This document shows positions 43,213-52,740 of a DNA stretch of 64,000 nucleotides, one piece after another (position 1 is the first letter of the stretch; every line of letters begins with the position of its first letter). The DNA lies in the NCBI RefSeq assembly GCF_002807055.1, contig NZ_NIXN01000005.1, positions 62,001-126,000 of the forward strand, in the 5' to 3' direction. The stretch is from Confluentibacter citreus. Lineage in GTDB: Bacteria; Bacteroidota; Bacteroidia; Flavobacteriales; Flavobacteriaceae. Below the pieces are notes generated by a model. It did not search any database, was not told where the DNA came from, and saw nothing but the letters and a program-made list of their open reading frames with translations. The position numbers were made by a program, and so were the translations under genes.

Positions 43213-44463
43213 TTAAGTACGTTCTAACTGTTTTTTAATCTTTTCAATGGCTGTTTCAATAGATTTTTCAGGCTCAATAATATTGTATTCGCCCCAAAAT
43301 GCGGGATCTGAAAAACCAGAAACCTGTTCCGTTAAAATGGTTGATGGGAATAACATGCTATTGTTTTTAACTAATTTAGTGTCCATAATTTTCCAATCGG
43401 TTACCGCCATTTCACTATTTAAGGTATATACGCTATTAAAAAGTTTGCCTTGCCAATCTACTTTAAAAGTTAGCAAGATATTACTGTAGGCATAATGCCA
43501 TTTGCCATTTTGAGTTCTATAATTCACCCTATAAGTGGCTTCGGTAGGATACACATCGGCTTTTCTTGGTTTTTTACGCACATACATCTCGCTAGCTAAT
43601 TGTTTGTTTTTAACATTTAAGCTGTATACGGCACTTTTAAGTGCTAAATTTTCGGCATCTATATACAGTTTTCCGAAGTATAAAGGGGTTTCTATACCAG
43701 GGTTTTGCTCGAAATTCACCACGTAAACAAGGGTATTGTCTATTTGAGTGGGTTCATCAAAACTGAAATTATAATATTCAATGTTTTCAATATCAAATAT
43801 ATACTCAGGATATTTAATAATATCAATATATAAATTGCTGAATGGTCCTCCCTGAAGCTTCATGGCAAGAGTATCTAATCGTGTATAATCGGTTTTCTTC
43901 CTAGCCTTAATAAGTTCAATATTATCATTTCTTGAGTTTTTATAGGGCTGTTTGTGTATTTGAACAACCGCTTCGGATAAGGAAGCATTTTTTCTTCTTT
44001 TTTTAATGGTTTCTCTATAAAAAGCAGTCATTAGCATGTTGTCATCATTATACAACGTATTCTTTTTGCTTAGTGTTTCAATAACCAAGGCCCGAGCATT
44101 ACTATATTTAGGGGCAATTTTTACTTCATCTAGCTGGATTATGGAGGGTTCCAAATAAATGTTCTCATCTTTAGAAATGTCAGAAATCTTAAGTTCTATT
44201 TTTTGGTATCCCAAATGACTAATGGTGATAGTCCCTTCTAAAAGATGATTAGGTATTTTTAGTGAAAACCCACCATCTGTATTGGTGACTGTGCTAATGT
44301 TAGAATCATTAATAACCAAATCTGCAAACACTAATTTGCTTTTGGTTTTTTGATCTATGACGGTGCCCGTTATTTCCTTAAACGAAGTAATATCTTGGGC
44401 ATTTACAAGCGAGCAATTTATAAAAAGGATACAGACTGCTCTAAAAAAAACATCTCTTTTCAT
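43213..44463 (-). CDS. Carboxypeptidase-like regulatory-domain surface protein
   Basis: A 416-residue protein with signal peptide (ending CSLVNAQ) and an N-terminal CarboxypepD_reg-like domain (ITGTVIDQKTKSKLVFADLVINDSNISTVTNTDGGFSLKIP). The C-terminal ~250 residues form a beta-rich domain (DTLVYVVNFEQNPGIETPLYFGKLYIDAENLALKSAVYSL) of the family common in flavobacterial outer-membrane proteins. It lacks a TonB plug. Function is unknown. It is 75 bp from the beta-helix gene and may be co-transcribed with it. Confidence 0.85.
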   Translation of the reverse strand: MKRDVFFRAVCILFINCSLVNAQDITSFKEITGTVIDQKTKSKLVFADLVINDSNISTVTNTDGGFSLKIPNHLLEGTITISHLGYQKIELKISDISKDENIYLEPSIIQLDEVKIAPKYSNARALVIETLSKKNTLYNDDNMLMTAFYRETIKKRRKNASLSEAVVQIHKQPYKNSRNDNIELIKARKKTDYTRLDTLAMKLQGGPFSNLYIDIIKYPEYIFDIENIEYYNFSFDEPTQIDNTLVYVVNFEQNPGIETPLYFGKLYIDAENLALKSAVYSLNVKNKQLASEMYVRKKPRKADVYPTEATYRVNYRTQNGKWHYAYSNILLTFKVDWQGKLFNSVYTLNSEMAVTDWKIMDTKLVKNNSMLFPSTILTEQVSGFSDPAFWGEYNIIEPEKSIETAIEKIKKQLERT

Positions 44464-44752
44464 ATCATATGTAGTTTAGCGAAGTATTAAAGTACAAAAT
44501 ATTTGTGTAACTTTCTAATAATTAAGGGGTTTTAACAAATCGGTATGTTTGCTTATTTAATGATATCTTTAAAATGACACCATTTATAAGTGTATTTTAA
44601 TATGGAGAACTCTAAAAAGGGGAATATAATGCAATTAAAAAATGATGAATTGTCTTTGGTTTAGGGTTTAACCAGAATTCTTAACTAAATTTTTAGAATT
44701 TGAAAATGTATTAACAGTATATTTATGCGCTCAATTATTTTAAAAATCAACT

Positions 44753-46363
44753 ATGGCATTGGAAGGTATTTCATTTAAAAAAACAGGCTATTTTTCTTCA
44801 CTAATCTGTGATTACTTAGATGAAAAACCAGAGTTAAATCCGTTTTACAATAGATTCCCATCCTTAGAAAATTTTAAAAAGCAAGTACAGGATAAAGAAC
44901 GGTCTAAAGATGTTTCAGAATCCCAACGCCACGTTTTGGCATCGGTTTTAAGAAAGCAATATGCACAGATTGAAACTTCACATATGACGGTTGAAAACAT
45001 TGAAAGTTTGAAATCCCATAAAACATTCACAATTACCACAGGCCATCAATTAAATTTATTCACTGGTCCGTTATACTTTTTATATAAAATTGTTTCCACC
45101 ATTAATCTTACCAAAATATTAAAGTCAACCTACCCAGACTATAATTTTGTGCCAATCTATTGGATGGCTACGGAAGACCATGATTTTGAGGAAATAAATT
45201 ATTTTAATTTTAAAGGGAAAAAAATCCATTGGGAAAAAGAATCACATGGTGCTGTGGGCGACTTGTCTACGGAAGGTTTAAAAGCGGTTTTTGATTTGTT
45301 TTCTTTGGAACTCGGACATACCAAAAATGCTGATTATTTAAAGTCTCTTTTTAGATATGCCTATTTGGAACATTCAAATTTAGCGGATGCCACGCGTTAT
45401 TTAGCGAATGAATTATTTAAAGATTATGGTTTGGTTATTCTTAATGCGGCTGATAGGGACTTAAAACAATTGTTTGTTCCTTTTATGGAAAATGAATTGG
45501 TAAACGAAATGGCATTCAAGACGGTTTCTAAAACGAATGAACACATAAACAATTTGCCAAATCAACCTTATGGTATTCAGGTAAATCCACGTGAAATTAA
45601 TTTATTTTATATAAGTGAAAATTTGAGGGAACGTATTGTTTTTGAAAACAATATGTATAGTGTTGTCAATACCAATATCACTTGGACTAAAGAAGCTATT
45701 TTGGAAGAAGTTAAAACACACCCAGAGCGGTTTAGTCCAAATGTCATCATGCGACCATTATACCAAGAAGTTATATTGCCAAACCTGTGTTATATTGGCG
45801 GTGGCGGTGAGTTAGCGTATTGGCTTCAGTTGAAGGATTTTTTTAATGCAGTTAATGTACCATTCCCCATACTATTATTAAGGAATTCGGTATTGATTAA
45901 AACCCAAAAGCAATCTGATAAATTGGGGAAATTAGGAATTTCCAACGAAGATCTGTTTTTAAAACGGGATGCTTTCATCAATAAAAAAGTCAGGGAAATT
46001 TCCAATATTGATATTGATTTTTCAACCCAAAAGGTATTATTAAATCAGGAGTTTGAAGCGTTATATACCCTTGCGGAACAAACCGATAAATCCTTTTTAG
46101 GAGCTGTAAAAGCGCAGGAAATCAAACAAATAAAAGGACTTGAACATCTTGAAAAGCGTTTGTTAAAAGCACAAAAAAAGAAATTGGCTGAACAAGTTTT
46201 AAGAATGACCGAGCTTCAAAATGAGTTATTCCCCAATCAAGGACTTCAAGAGCGAAACACCAATTTTTCTGAATTTTATTTAGAGTATGGCGAAGAACTT
46301 ATTCCCAGTCTTATCGAAAATTTACAACCCTTAAGAAGTGAGTTTCTTGTAGTAACACTTTAA
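44753..46363 (+). CDS. bshC: Bacillithiol biosynthesis cysteine-adding enzyme
   Basis: A 536-residue BshC that adds cysteine to glucosaminyl-malate in the last step of bacillithiol synthesis. Visible signatures are TGHQLNLFTGPLYFLYKIVSTINL near the N-terminus, FVPIYWMATEDHDFEEINYF, SPNVIMRPLYQEVILPNLCYIGGGGELAYWLQLKDFF and the coiled-coil end (EKRLLKAQKKKLAEQVLRM). Other bacillithiol genes are not in the window. It is divergent from the upstream surface-protein gene. Confidence 0.95.
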   Translation: MALEGISFKKTGYFSSLICDYLDEKPELNPFYNRFPSLENFKKQVQDKERSKDVSESQRHVLASVLRKQYAQIETSHMTVENIESLKSHKTFTITTGHQLNLFTGPLYFLYKIVSTINLTKILKSTYPDYNFVPIYWMATEDHDFEEINYFNFKGKKIHWEKESHGAVGDLSTEGLKAVFDLFSLELGHTKNADYLKSLFRYAYLEHSNLADATRYLANELFKDYGLVILNAADRDLKQLFVPFMENELVNEMAFKTVSKTNEHINNLPNQPYGIQVNPREINLFYISENLRERIVFENNMYSVVNTNITWTKEAILEEVKTHPERFSPNVIMRPLYQEVILPNLCYIGGGGELAYWLQLKDFFNAVNVPFPILLLRNSVLIKTQKQSDKLGKLGISNEDLFLKRDAFINKKVREISNIDIDFSTQKVLLNQEFEALYTLAEQTDKSFLGAVKAQEIKQIKGLEHLEKRLLKAQKKKLAEQVLRMTELQNELFPNQGLQERNTNFSEFYLEYGEELIPSLIENLQPLRSEFLVVTL

Positions 46364-46405
46364 CTATTAAAATCTTATATTTCAAATCATCTATTAGTTA
46401 ATCAC

Positions 46406-46413
46406 TAAATTTG
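46406..46413 (+). promoter_or_regulatory. Decarboxylase -7 box
   Basis: TAAATTTG matches TAnnTTTG and lies 34 bp before the decarboxylase start, in the 84-bp gap after bshC. Confidence 0.45.
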
Positions 46414-46447
46414 TATAAATCAAAATGCAAATTTATTTGTAAAAACC

Positions 46448-47821
46448 ATGCATAAAATAGATATTGAATTGGTGGAAATGACGATGGATGTTATGAAATA
46501 TGCCATTGATAGGATTTCTGCCTCCAATCGCCATATAGGTCATCCGAAAACAGCTCAAGAATTAAAGGTTTTGGTAGGGGAGACTATCACCCCAAAAGGT
46601 ATTGGTGGCGAGGTGGCTTTTAATTTATGGAAGAAGCATTTAATGAATGCTAACGTGTCCATTGATCATCCACGGCATTTAGCATTTGTGCCTGCGTCGC
46701 CTACAAGAGCTGCTATCATGTTCGATTTAGTAACATCGGCATCAAGCATTCATGGCGCTTATTGGATGGAAGGTGCTGGAGGGATTTTTTGTGAAAACGA
46801 AGCTATGAAATGGATGGTGTCCTTAACGGGTTTGCCAGAAGGCGCTTTTGGTGTGTTTACAAGTGGTGGTACAGCAGCAAACCTATCGGCTATAGTAACG
46901 GCCAGAGAATATTGGCGAAGTTTGAATCAACAAAACAACAATGAAAAGGGATTGATTATCACGTCCATAGGGGCACATTCATCCGTCAAAGCTATGGCGA
47001 AAGTGATTGATGCCGATGTGTTATATGTGGACACCGAAGACAGAATGCATGCATCCAACCTTCAAAGTAAGATGGAGTCCCTAACAGAAAATCAACGAAA
47101 ACGTCTTTTTGCCATAGTAGCAACGGCAGGAACAACCAATGCTGGGATTATAGATGATTTAAAAGGGATTGCAGAAATCTGTAAGAAGGAAAAACTTTGG
47201 TTTCATGTAGATGCTGCTTATGGTGGTGGTGCGCTATTGTCCGATTCGGTGAAGCATTTGTTTGCAGGCATAGAAGCAGCTGATAGTATTACCATTGATC
47301 CACACAAATGGCTATTTTCGCCCTACGATTGTGGCGCTATTATTTATAAAAATCCAGAATTGGCAAAACAGGCACATACACAAGAAGGCTCTTATTTGGA
47401 TATTTTTAAAGATGAAGGCTCGCAAGGTTTCAATCCTGCCGACTATCAAATACAATTAACAAGAAGGGTAAGGGGATTGCCCTTATGGTTTTCATTGGCC
47501 ATGCATGGTACCGATAGATACAAACAAGCCGTTGAACGTGGTATAGAATTGGCACAAATAGCCGGCCAATTAATAGAAGAAATGCCACATGTGGAATTGG
47601 TTAGGGAACCAAGTTTGTCCTGTGTTTTATATAGAAGAATTGGTTGGAATCCTGAAGATTATACAAAGTGGACTTACGAAAATCATAAAAAAGGATTCGC
47701 ATTGGTAACGCCCACCAAATGGAAAAGAGGAGACACGTTTGAAACTGTGTCACGTTTCTGTTTTATAAACCCAGATACGACAGAAAATGATATAAAAATG
47801 ATTTTGGAATCGATGGTTTAA
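46448..47821 (+). CDS. PLP-dependent group II decarboxylase
   Basis: A 457-residue pyridoxal-phosphate enzyme. Signatures are GVFTSGGTAANLSAIVTARE (cofactor phosphate region), LFAIVATAGTTNAGIIDDLKGI, WFHVDAAYGGGALLSDSV (Asp ligand) and the lysine site ITIDPHKWLFSPYDCGAIIYK. It belongs to the aromatic-L-amino-acid/glutamate decarboxylase family. The precise substrate cannot be assigned. It is probably cytoplasmic. The following guaA gene begins 63 bp downstream with its own promoter. Confidence 0.92.
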   Translation: MHKIDIELVEMTMDVMKYAIDRISASNRHIGHPKTAQELKVLVGETITPKGIGGEVAFNLWKKHLMNANVSIDHPRHLAFVPASPTRAAIMFDLVTSASSIHGAYWMEGAGGIFCENEAMKWMVSLTGLPEGAFGVFTSGGTAANLSAIVTAREYWRSLNQQNNNEKGLIITSIGAHSSVKAMAKVIDADVLYVDTEDRMHASNLQSKMESLTENQRKRLFAIVATAGTTNAGIIDDLKGIAEICKKEKLWFHVDAAYGGGALLSDSVKHLFAGIEAADSITIDPHKWLFSPYDCGAIIYKNPELAKQAHTQEGSYLDIFKDEGSQGFNPADYQIQLTRRVRGLPLWFSLAMHGTDRYKQAVERGIELAQIAGQLIEEMPHVELVREPSLSCVLYRRIGWNPEDYTKWTYENHKKGFALVTPTKWKRGDTFETVSRFCFINPDTTENDIKMILESMV

Positions 47822-47872
47822 AAATTAATTCAAAAAATCTAAAATCGTAAATCGAAATTATAAAATCATTGT

Positions 47873-47880
47873 TATTTTTG
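47873..47880 (+). promoter_or_regulatory. guaA -7 box, adjacent to the start codon
   Basis: TATTTTTG matches TAnnTTTG and ends only 3 bp before the chosen ATG at 47884. If used, transcription would start at or inside the first codons, giving a leaderless mRNA or requiring a slightly later start. Confidence 0.4.
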
Positions 47881-47883
47881 CGC

Positions 47884-49419
47884 ATGCAACATAACAAGGT
47901 ACTTATTTTAGATTTCGGTTCGCAATACACACAGCTTATTGCCCGCAGAGTTAGAGAACTCAATATTTATTGCGAAATTCATCCCTACAACAAAATTCCC
48001 CAAACAGTTTCAGAATACAACGCTGTTGTGCTTTCTGGAAGTCCGTTTTCGGTAAGGGGAGATGATGCCCCGCATCCAGATTTATCTAATATTCGAGGAA
48101 AAAAGCCATTGCTGGCAGTTTGCTATGGCGCACAATATTTAGCACATTTTTCGGGTGGGGAAGTAGCGCCATCTAATACTAGGGAGTATGGTCGCGCCCA
48201 TTTATCTTTCATAAAAAAGGATGAGCCATTTTTTAATAAAATAAATGAAGGCAGCCAAGTTTGGATGAGCCACAGCGATACGATTAAACATTTGCCAACA
48301 AATGGGGTTTTAATAGGAAGCACCAACGATGTTGCAAATGCCGCTTATAGAATTGAAGGAGAAGAAACCTATGCCATTCAATTTCATCCTGAAGTTTATC
48401 ATACTACCGACGGTAAACAATTGTTGGAAAACTTTTTAGTGCATATTGCAGGAGTTAACCAAGATTGGACGCCACAATCGTTTGTTGAAGAAACGGTTGA
48501 GGCGCTTAGAGAGAAAGTAGGTGATGATAAAGTGGTATTGGGACTTTCAGGTGGTGTGGATTCTACTGTAGCAGCCGTGCTTTTAAATAAAGCCATAGGG
48601 AAAAATTTATATTGCATTTTTGTTAATAACGGCTTGCTTCGTAAAAATGAATTTGAAAATGTACTGAATCAATACGAGGGTATGGGACTTAATGTTAAAG
48701 GCGTCGATGCTTCAAAACGATTTTTGGATGCCTTGGCCGGTATAGAAGACCCAGAGAAAAAACGAAAAGCCATCGGTAATGCCTTTATTGAAGTTTTTGA
48801 TGACGAAGCACATAAACTTACGGACGTCAAATGGTTGGCACAAGGCACTATTTATCCCGATGTTATCGAAAGTGTGTCGGCTACAGGAGGTCCTTCAGCA
48901 ACCATAAAAAGCCATCATAATGTGGGTGGATTGCCAGATTTTATGAAACTTCAAATCGTGGAACCATTACGAGCCTTATTTAAAGATGAGGTGAGACGTG
49001 TAGGTGCTACTTTAGGTATCGACCCCGAACTATTAGGACGTCATCCGTTCCCTGGTCCTGGTTTAGGTATTCGTATTTTGGGAGATATCACTGCCGAAAA
49101 AGTACGCATTTTACAGGAAGTAGATGCTATTTTTATTAACGGTTTAAAAGCATGGGGGCTGTATGACAAGGTTTGGCAAGCCGGTGCTATGTTGCTACCG
49201 GTAAATAGCGTGGGTGTAATGGGCGATGAGCGTACTTACGAAAAATGTGTTGCTCTTAGAGCAGTTGAAAGTACCGACGGTATGACAGCCGATTGGGTAA
49301 ATTTACCTTACGAATTTCTTCAAAAAACCTCAAACGATATTATAAATAAAGTGAAAGGCGTTAATAGGGTAGTTTACGATATTAGCTCCAAACCACCAGC
49401 CACTATTGAGTGGGAGTAA
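47884..49419 (+). CDS. guaA: GMP synthase (glutamine-hydrolysing)
   Basis: Makes GMP from XMP, glutamine and ATP. The ATG at 47884 gives 511 residues ([20 protein letters not shown]); an ATG 15 bp earlier adds five atypical residues. The class I amidotransferase domain has [22 protein letters not shown] (nucleophile Cys) and QFHPEVYHT. The ATP-pyrophosphatase domain has [17 protein letters not shown] (PP-loop), and the C-terminal dimer domain has [15 protein letters not shown]. The length is normal. Confidence 0.97.
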   Translation: MQHNKVLILDFGSQYTQLIARRVRELNIYCEIHPYNKIPQTVSEYNAVVLSGSPFSVRGDDAPHPDLSNIRGKKPLLAVCYGAQYLAHFSGGEVAPSNTREYGRAHLSFIKKDEPFFNKINEGSQVWMSHSDTIKHLPTNGVLIGSTNDVANAAYRIEGEETYAIQFHPEVYHTTDGKQLLENFLVHIAGVNQDWTPQSFVEETVEALREKVGDDKVVLGLSGGVDSTVAAVLLNKAIGKNLYCIFVNNGLLRKNEFENVLNQYEGMGLNVKGVDASKRFLDALAGIEDPEKKRKAIGNAFIEVFDDEAHKLTDVKWLAQGTIYPDVIESVSATGGPSATIKSHHNVGGLPDFMKLQIVEPLRALFKDEVRRVGATLGIDPELLGRHPFPGPGLGIRILGDITAEKVRILQEVDAIFINGLKAWGLYDKVWQAGAMLLPVNSVGVMGDERTYEKCVALRAVESTDGMTADWVNLPYEFLQKTSNDIINKVKGVNRVVYDISSKPPATIEWE

Positions 49420-49611
49420 TTTTTGGATGGGTACATTAATTATAAACTATATTTATAGATGTATGGACAGTCTTTTTAATAAGATCATCCGTATATAAAA
49501 TAGTTTAAAAAAAATTATTCTTAAATTGTATGCTATTTCTTTGGCATGCTATATGCATAGTTATTAAAGAACGTTATTTATAATACATAACGCCATTTTA
49601 AAATAGATTAT

Positions 49612-51540
49612 ATGATTAAATTTTTTACCGTATTCAGTTTTGTATTGGTTTTTGGTTTCAATACAACATATGCACAAAATTACAGTACGCACCAAGTTAA
49701 AGAAGGTGAAACCATAGAGAGCATTGCTAAACGTTATTATGTAACACCTTTTGATATTTATGGCTTAAATCCAGAAGTAAAAAAAGGATTGAAACCCAAT
49801 ACGGTTTTAATTATTCCAGTTTCAAAAGGTGTAAAGCCCGAAGTAACAACTACGAAAGAACTACAAGGTTTTAAAAACCACAAAACATCTCGCAAGGAAA
49901 CTTTATATGGTATTGCCAAACAATATAATGTTACCGAAGATGAGATAAAAAAACATAATACTTTTTTGTATTCCAATACCTTAAATAAAGGCGACAAACT
50001 TCAAATACCTATCTTTAAAGAAACAGAAGTAGTAGCTTCTAAAGAACGTACTAAAACATATATTGTTCAGCCCAAAGAAGGAAAATGGCGGATAGCCTAT
50101 AAGTTTGGTATTTCTGTTGAAGAATTGGAGTCGCTTAATCCCAGTATGGGAGAAGCGCTTCAAGAAGGTCAGCAAATATATGTTCCTAATATAGAGAAGA
50201 CGGCTGAAAAAATTGTAGATGAAAAGTATAGTTATTATGAAGTATTGCCTAAGGAAGGGTTTTACCGATTAAAGCTAAAATTAGGGCTTGAGCAAGCTGA
50301 ATTGGAAGCTTTAAATCCGACTTTAAAAGAAACGGGTTTAAAGGTTGGGATGGTCTTAAAAATTCCATTTTCTCCGTCCGTTGGTATTGGCAATGAAAGC
50401 TCTAGTACCGATCTATCATTAAAAATTAAGGATTCCAAAACGAAGCACATAGCGATTATGTTGCCTTTTAGGTTGAATCGGGTGGATTTTGATTCGATTT
50501 CAGGCACAAAAAGTAGTATCAACAAAGACCGCTATTTGCAAGCGTCATTAGATTTTCATTCGGGTATTTTAATGGCTATAGATTCGTTGAAAAAGTTAGG
50601 AGTGTCGCTTAAAGTAGATGTATACGATACCAAATATGAAGTAAGCGAAGTGTCAAGAATCATTCAATCCCATGATTTTAAAAGTGTAGATGCCGTTATT
50701 GGTCCGTTAACCCCCAATTGCTATGAAAAAGCAGCGTCAGAATTAAGGCCACTTAATATTCCTGTAATTTCTTTGATTGGTACTAATTTGCAATTAAGGG
50801 ATAATGAATTTCAATCGTTGCCAACAGACGATTTATTAAAAGCTAAGTTGATCAATTATGTGAAAGCTGATACGACAGTAGATAATGTCGTAATTATATC
50901 CGACTCAGATAATATGGCAGTTTCGAACGAACTCAAAAGGGAATTTCTTTCTGCAAAACAAGTATTTTCAAGAAAGAACAAAGCAGGTAAGGACAGTTTT
51001 TTTGTAACACTTGAAGATATCAGAGTGCACCTAAAACCAGGTAAAAACGTTGTCTTTTTAGAAACAAAAAATGTTGGGTTTATATCTAATGTGACTAGTT
51101 TGTTAAATTCATTGATGCAGAATGGTAATAGGGAAGAAAACAACCAAGGGATAAGAATTGTTTTAACTACGACAAATAAAAATGAGGCTTTTGATGGTGA
51201 TGAGATTAACAATAACCAATTATCGGCGCTTCATTTTATGTTTGCAGCGAATTCAAAACTGTATAATGAAAGTGATAATAATTCTTTCGTGAATGCCTAT
51301 ACCAAAATGTATAATATAACACCCAACAAAAGAGCCACTAGAGGCTTTGATTTAACCATGGATGTGGTATTGCGTTTGGTAACGTCTGAGGATTTGTATT
51401 TATCTGTTAACGAAGCAACTTTAACAGAGTATGTGGAGAACAAGTTTGCATACAAAAAGAAGATGATGGGTGGTTACTACAATGACACAGCTTATTTATT
51501 AAAGTATCAAGATTTGGATATTGTTGAGGTAAAGCAATAA
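49612..51540 (+). CDS. LysM-repeat protein with periplasmic-binding-like domain
   Basis: A 642-residue exported protein (signal ending TTYAQN). LysM-like repeats are seen at about 25-70 (HQVKEGETIESIAKRYYVTP), 82-130 (SRKETLYGIAKQYNVTEDEI), 135-180 (VQPKEGKWRIAYKFGISVEE) and 190-240 (YYEVLPKEGFYRLKLKLG). A C-terminal type 1 periplasmic-binding-protein-like domain covers about 270-640 (HIAIMLPFRLNRVDF, VDAVIGPLTPNCYEKAA). LysM repeats bind peptidoglycan, so it is probably periplasmic and linked to the cell wall; the ligand is unknown. The short DUF3820 gene follows after 5 bp. Confidence 0.92.
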   Translation: MIKFFTVFSFVLVFGFNTTYAQNYSTHQVKEGETIESIAKRYYVTPFDIYGLNPEVKKGLKPNTVLIIPVSKGVKPEVTTTKELQGFKNHKTSRKETLYGIAKQYNVTEDEIKKHNTFLYSNTLNKGDKLQIPIFKETEVVASKERTKTYIVQPKEGKWRIAYKFGISVEELESLNPSMGEALQEGQQIYVPNIEKTAEKIVDEKYSYYEVLPKEGFYRLKLKLGLEQAELEALNPTLKETGLKVGMVLKIPFSPSVGIGNESSSTDLSLKIKDSKTKHIAIMLPFRLNRVDFDSISGTKSSINKDRYLQASLDFHSGILMAIDSLKKLGVSLKVDVYDTKYEVSEVSRIIQSHDFKSVDAVIGPLTPNCYEKAASELRPLNIPVISLIGTNLQLRDNEFQSLPTDDLLKAKLINYVKADTTVDNVVIISDSDNMAVSNELKREFLSAKQVFSRKNKAGKDSFFVTLEDIRVHLKPGKNVVFLETKNVGFISNVTSLLNSLMQNGNREENNQGIRIVLTTTNKNEAFDGDEINNNQLSALHFMFAANSKLYNESDNNSFVNAYTKMYNITPNKRATRGFDLTMDVVLRLVTSEDLYLSVNEATLTEYVENKFAYKKKMMGGYYNDTAYLLKYQDLDIVEVKQ

Positions 51541-51545
51541 ACCTA

Positions 51546-51773
51546 GTGATACCCGATAAAAACGTTTTAATAGAACTGGCGCATACCAAAATGCCTTTTG
51601 GTAAATACAAAGACCGCTATTTAATAGACTTGCCCGAACATTATGTAGTTTGGTATCATAGTAAAGGCTTCCCTAAGGGAAAGTTGGGTGATATGCTCAG
51701 TCAGATATATGAAATAAAACTTAATGGCTTGGAAGAATTGATTAGGACTATTAAAAAGCAATATCCTAAATAA
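51546..51773 (+). CDS. DUF3820 family protein
   Basis: A 75-residue protein from a GTG start. It has the DUF3820 signature KMPFGKYKDRYLIDLPEHYVVWYHSKGFPKGKLGDML. The family is small, conserved in Bacteroidota and of unknown function. It begins 5 bp after the LysM gene stop, which suggests co-transcription. The GTG is the only plausible start near the usual N-terminus. Confidence 0.85.
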   Translation: MIPDKNVLIELAHTKMPFGKYKDRYLIDLPEHYVVWYHSKGFPKGKLGDMLSQIYEIKLNGLEELIRTIKKQYPK

Positions 51774-51926
51774 GGTTTTTGAATGGTTTGTTTAACGTTC
51801 AAGTATGTAATAGTAAGGAGAAATACATTCACTTTCTGAAAATAAAGTTAGTTGAACAAAAAACTCAATTTTAACCGTGTAGTCCAAAACATATGCGGTG
51901 TTTTTTTTGTTTTATTTCTTGATAAA

Positions 51927-52658
51927 TCATCCTTTAATTATTCTTTTTAAGAATATTTGCAGAGTTTCAGATTTTCCAATCGGCTCCAATAAAAATATAA
52001 AAAGATTAACTCCTAAAGCGATGTAAGTAGCGGGATGTTTCAGCTTGCCGTATTTCCAAGCCCCCAGACATAACATTCCTATAATCAATATTTGAGTAAG
52101 GTAAATGGGAAGCATTATATCAATATCCGGCCAATCTTTGCTGTTTATGTCAACATATACGTTTTGTATTCCACGACCAAGAGCTGGCATCATAATGATG
52201 AATACTGTGGAAATTAACCACCATGCATGATTTTCGATTTCTTTCCTGTGTAGGATGCTTTTTATTACCGCATATCCGAAAGCTGACATCATTACAATTT
52301 CTACAGCAGCCACACCAAAAAAAAACCATGGTTGGAATGGTCCAAATTGGTCTGGACTAGCCAAAGACATTTCAGTTGCCACTATGTCTCTGTGCATCAT
52401 ACTCAAAGCAGTTAAGCAAACACCACCGGCCAGGAACATACCAATTATTCCATTGGTTCTATGTCTTGTTATCTGTCCATGAGTAGCAAAATAAGGTTGA
52501 ATGATTAGGTAAATATACCAAACTGTACCCGTCCAATAATGTATATGAATAGACCATGCATTGTCAGCAAAGTCACCCCAATAATTTCTAAAAATCCCAA
52601 ATTGCATAAACAGCATAGGGATGAACATCCATAAGTACAGTGTTTTGTAGTTGTTCAT
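51927..52658 (-). CDS. Seven-helix membrane protein of unknown function
   Basis: A 243-residue inner-membrane protein with about seven hydrophobic segments, among them LYLWMFIPMLFMQFGIF, WTGTVWYIYLIIQPYFA, GIIGMFLAGGVCLTALS, WFFFGVAAVEIVMMSAFGY, WWLISTVFIIMMPALGR and PATYIALGVNLFIFLLE. Conserved-looking His residues (HIHYWTG, THGQITRHRTNG, HAWW) suggest a redox or haem role, which is speculation. No partner gene is adjacent. Confidence 0.75.
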   Translation of the reverse strand: MNNYKTLYLWMFIPMLFMQFGIFRNYWGDFADNAWSIHIHYWTGTVWYIYLIIQPYFATHGQITRHRTNGIIGMFLAGGVCLTALSMMHRDIVATEMSLASPDQFGPFQPWFFFGVAAVEIVMMSAFGYAVIKSILHRKEIENHAWWLISTVFIIMMPALGRGIQNVYVDINSKDWPDIDIMLPIYLTQILIIGMLCLGAWKYGKLKHPATYIALGVNLFIFLLEPIGKSETLQIFLKRIIKG

Positions 52659-52740
52659 TTTGCTTTTCTAAAATTTTAGAAATAAATCTAAGATAATTGA
52701 AAAAATTTATAAAATCAAGCCTTATTAAAACGAATTCAAT

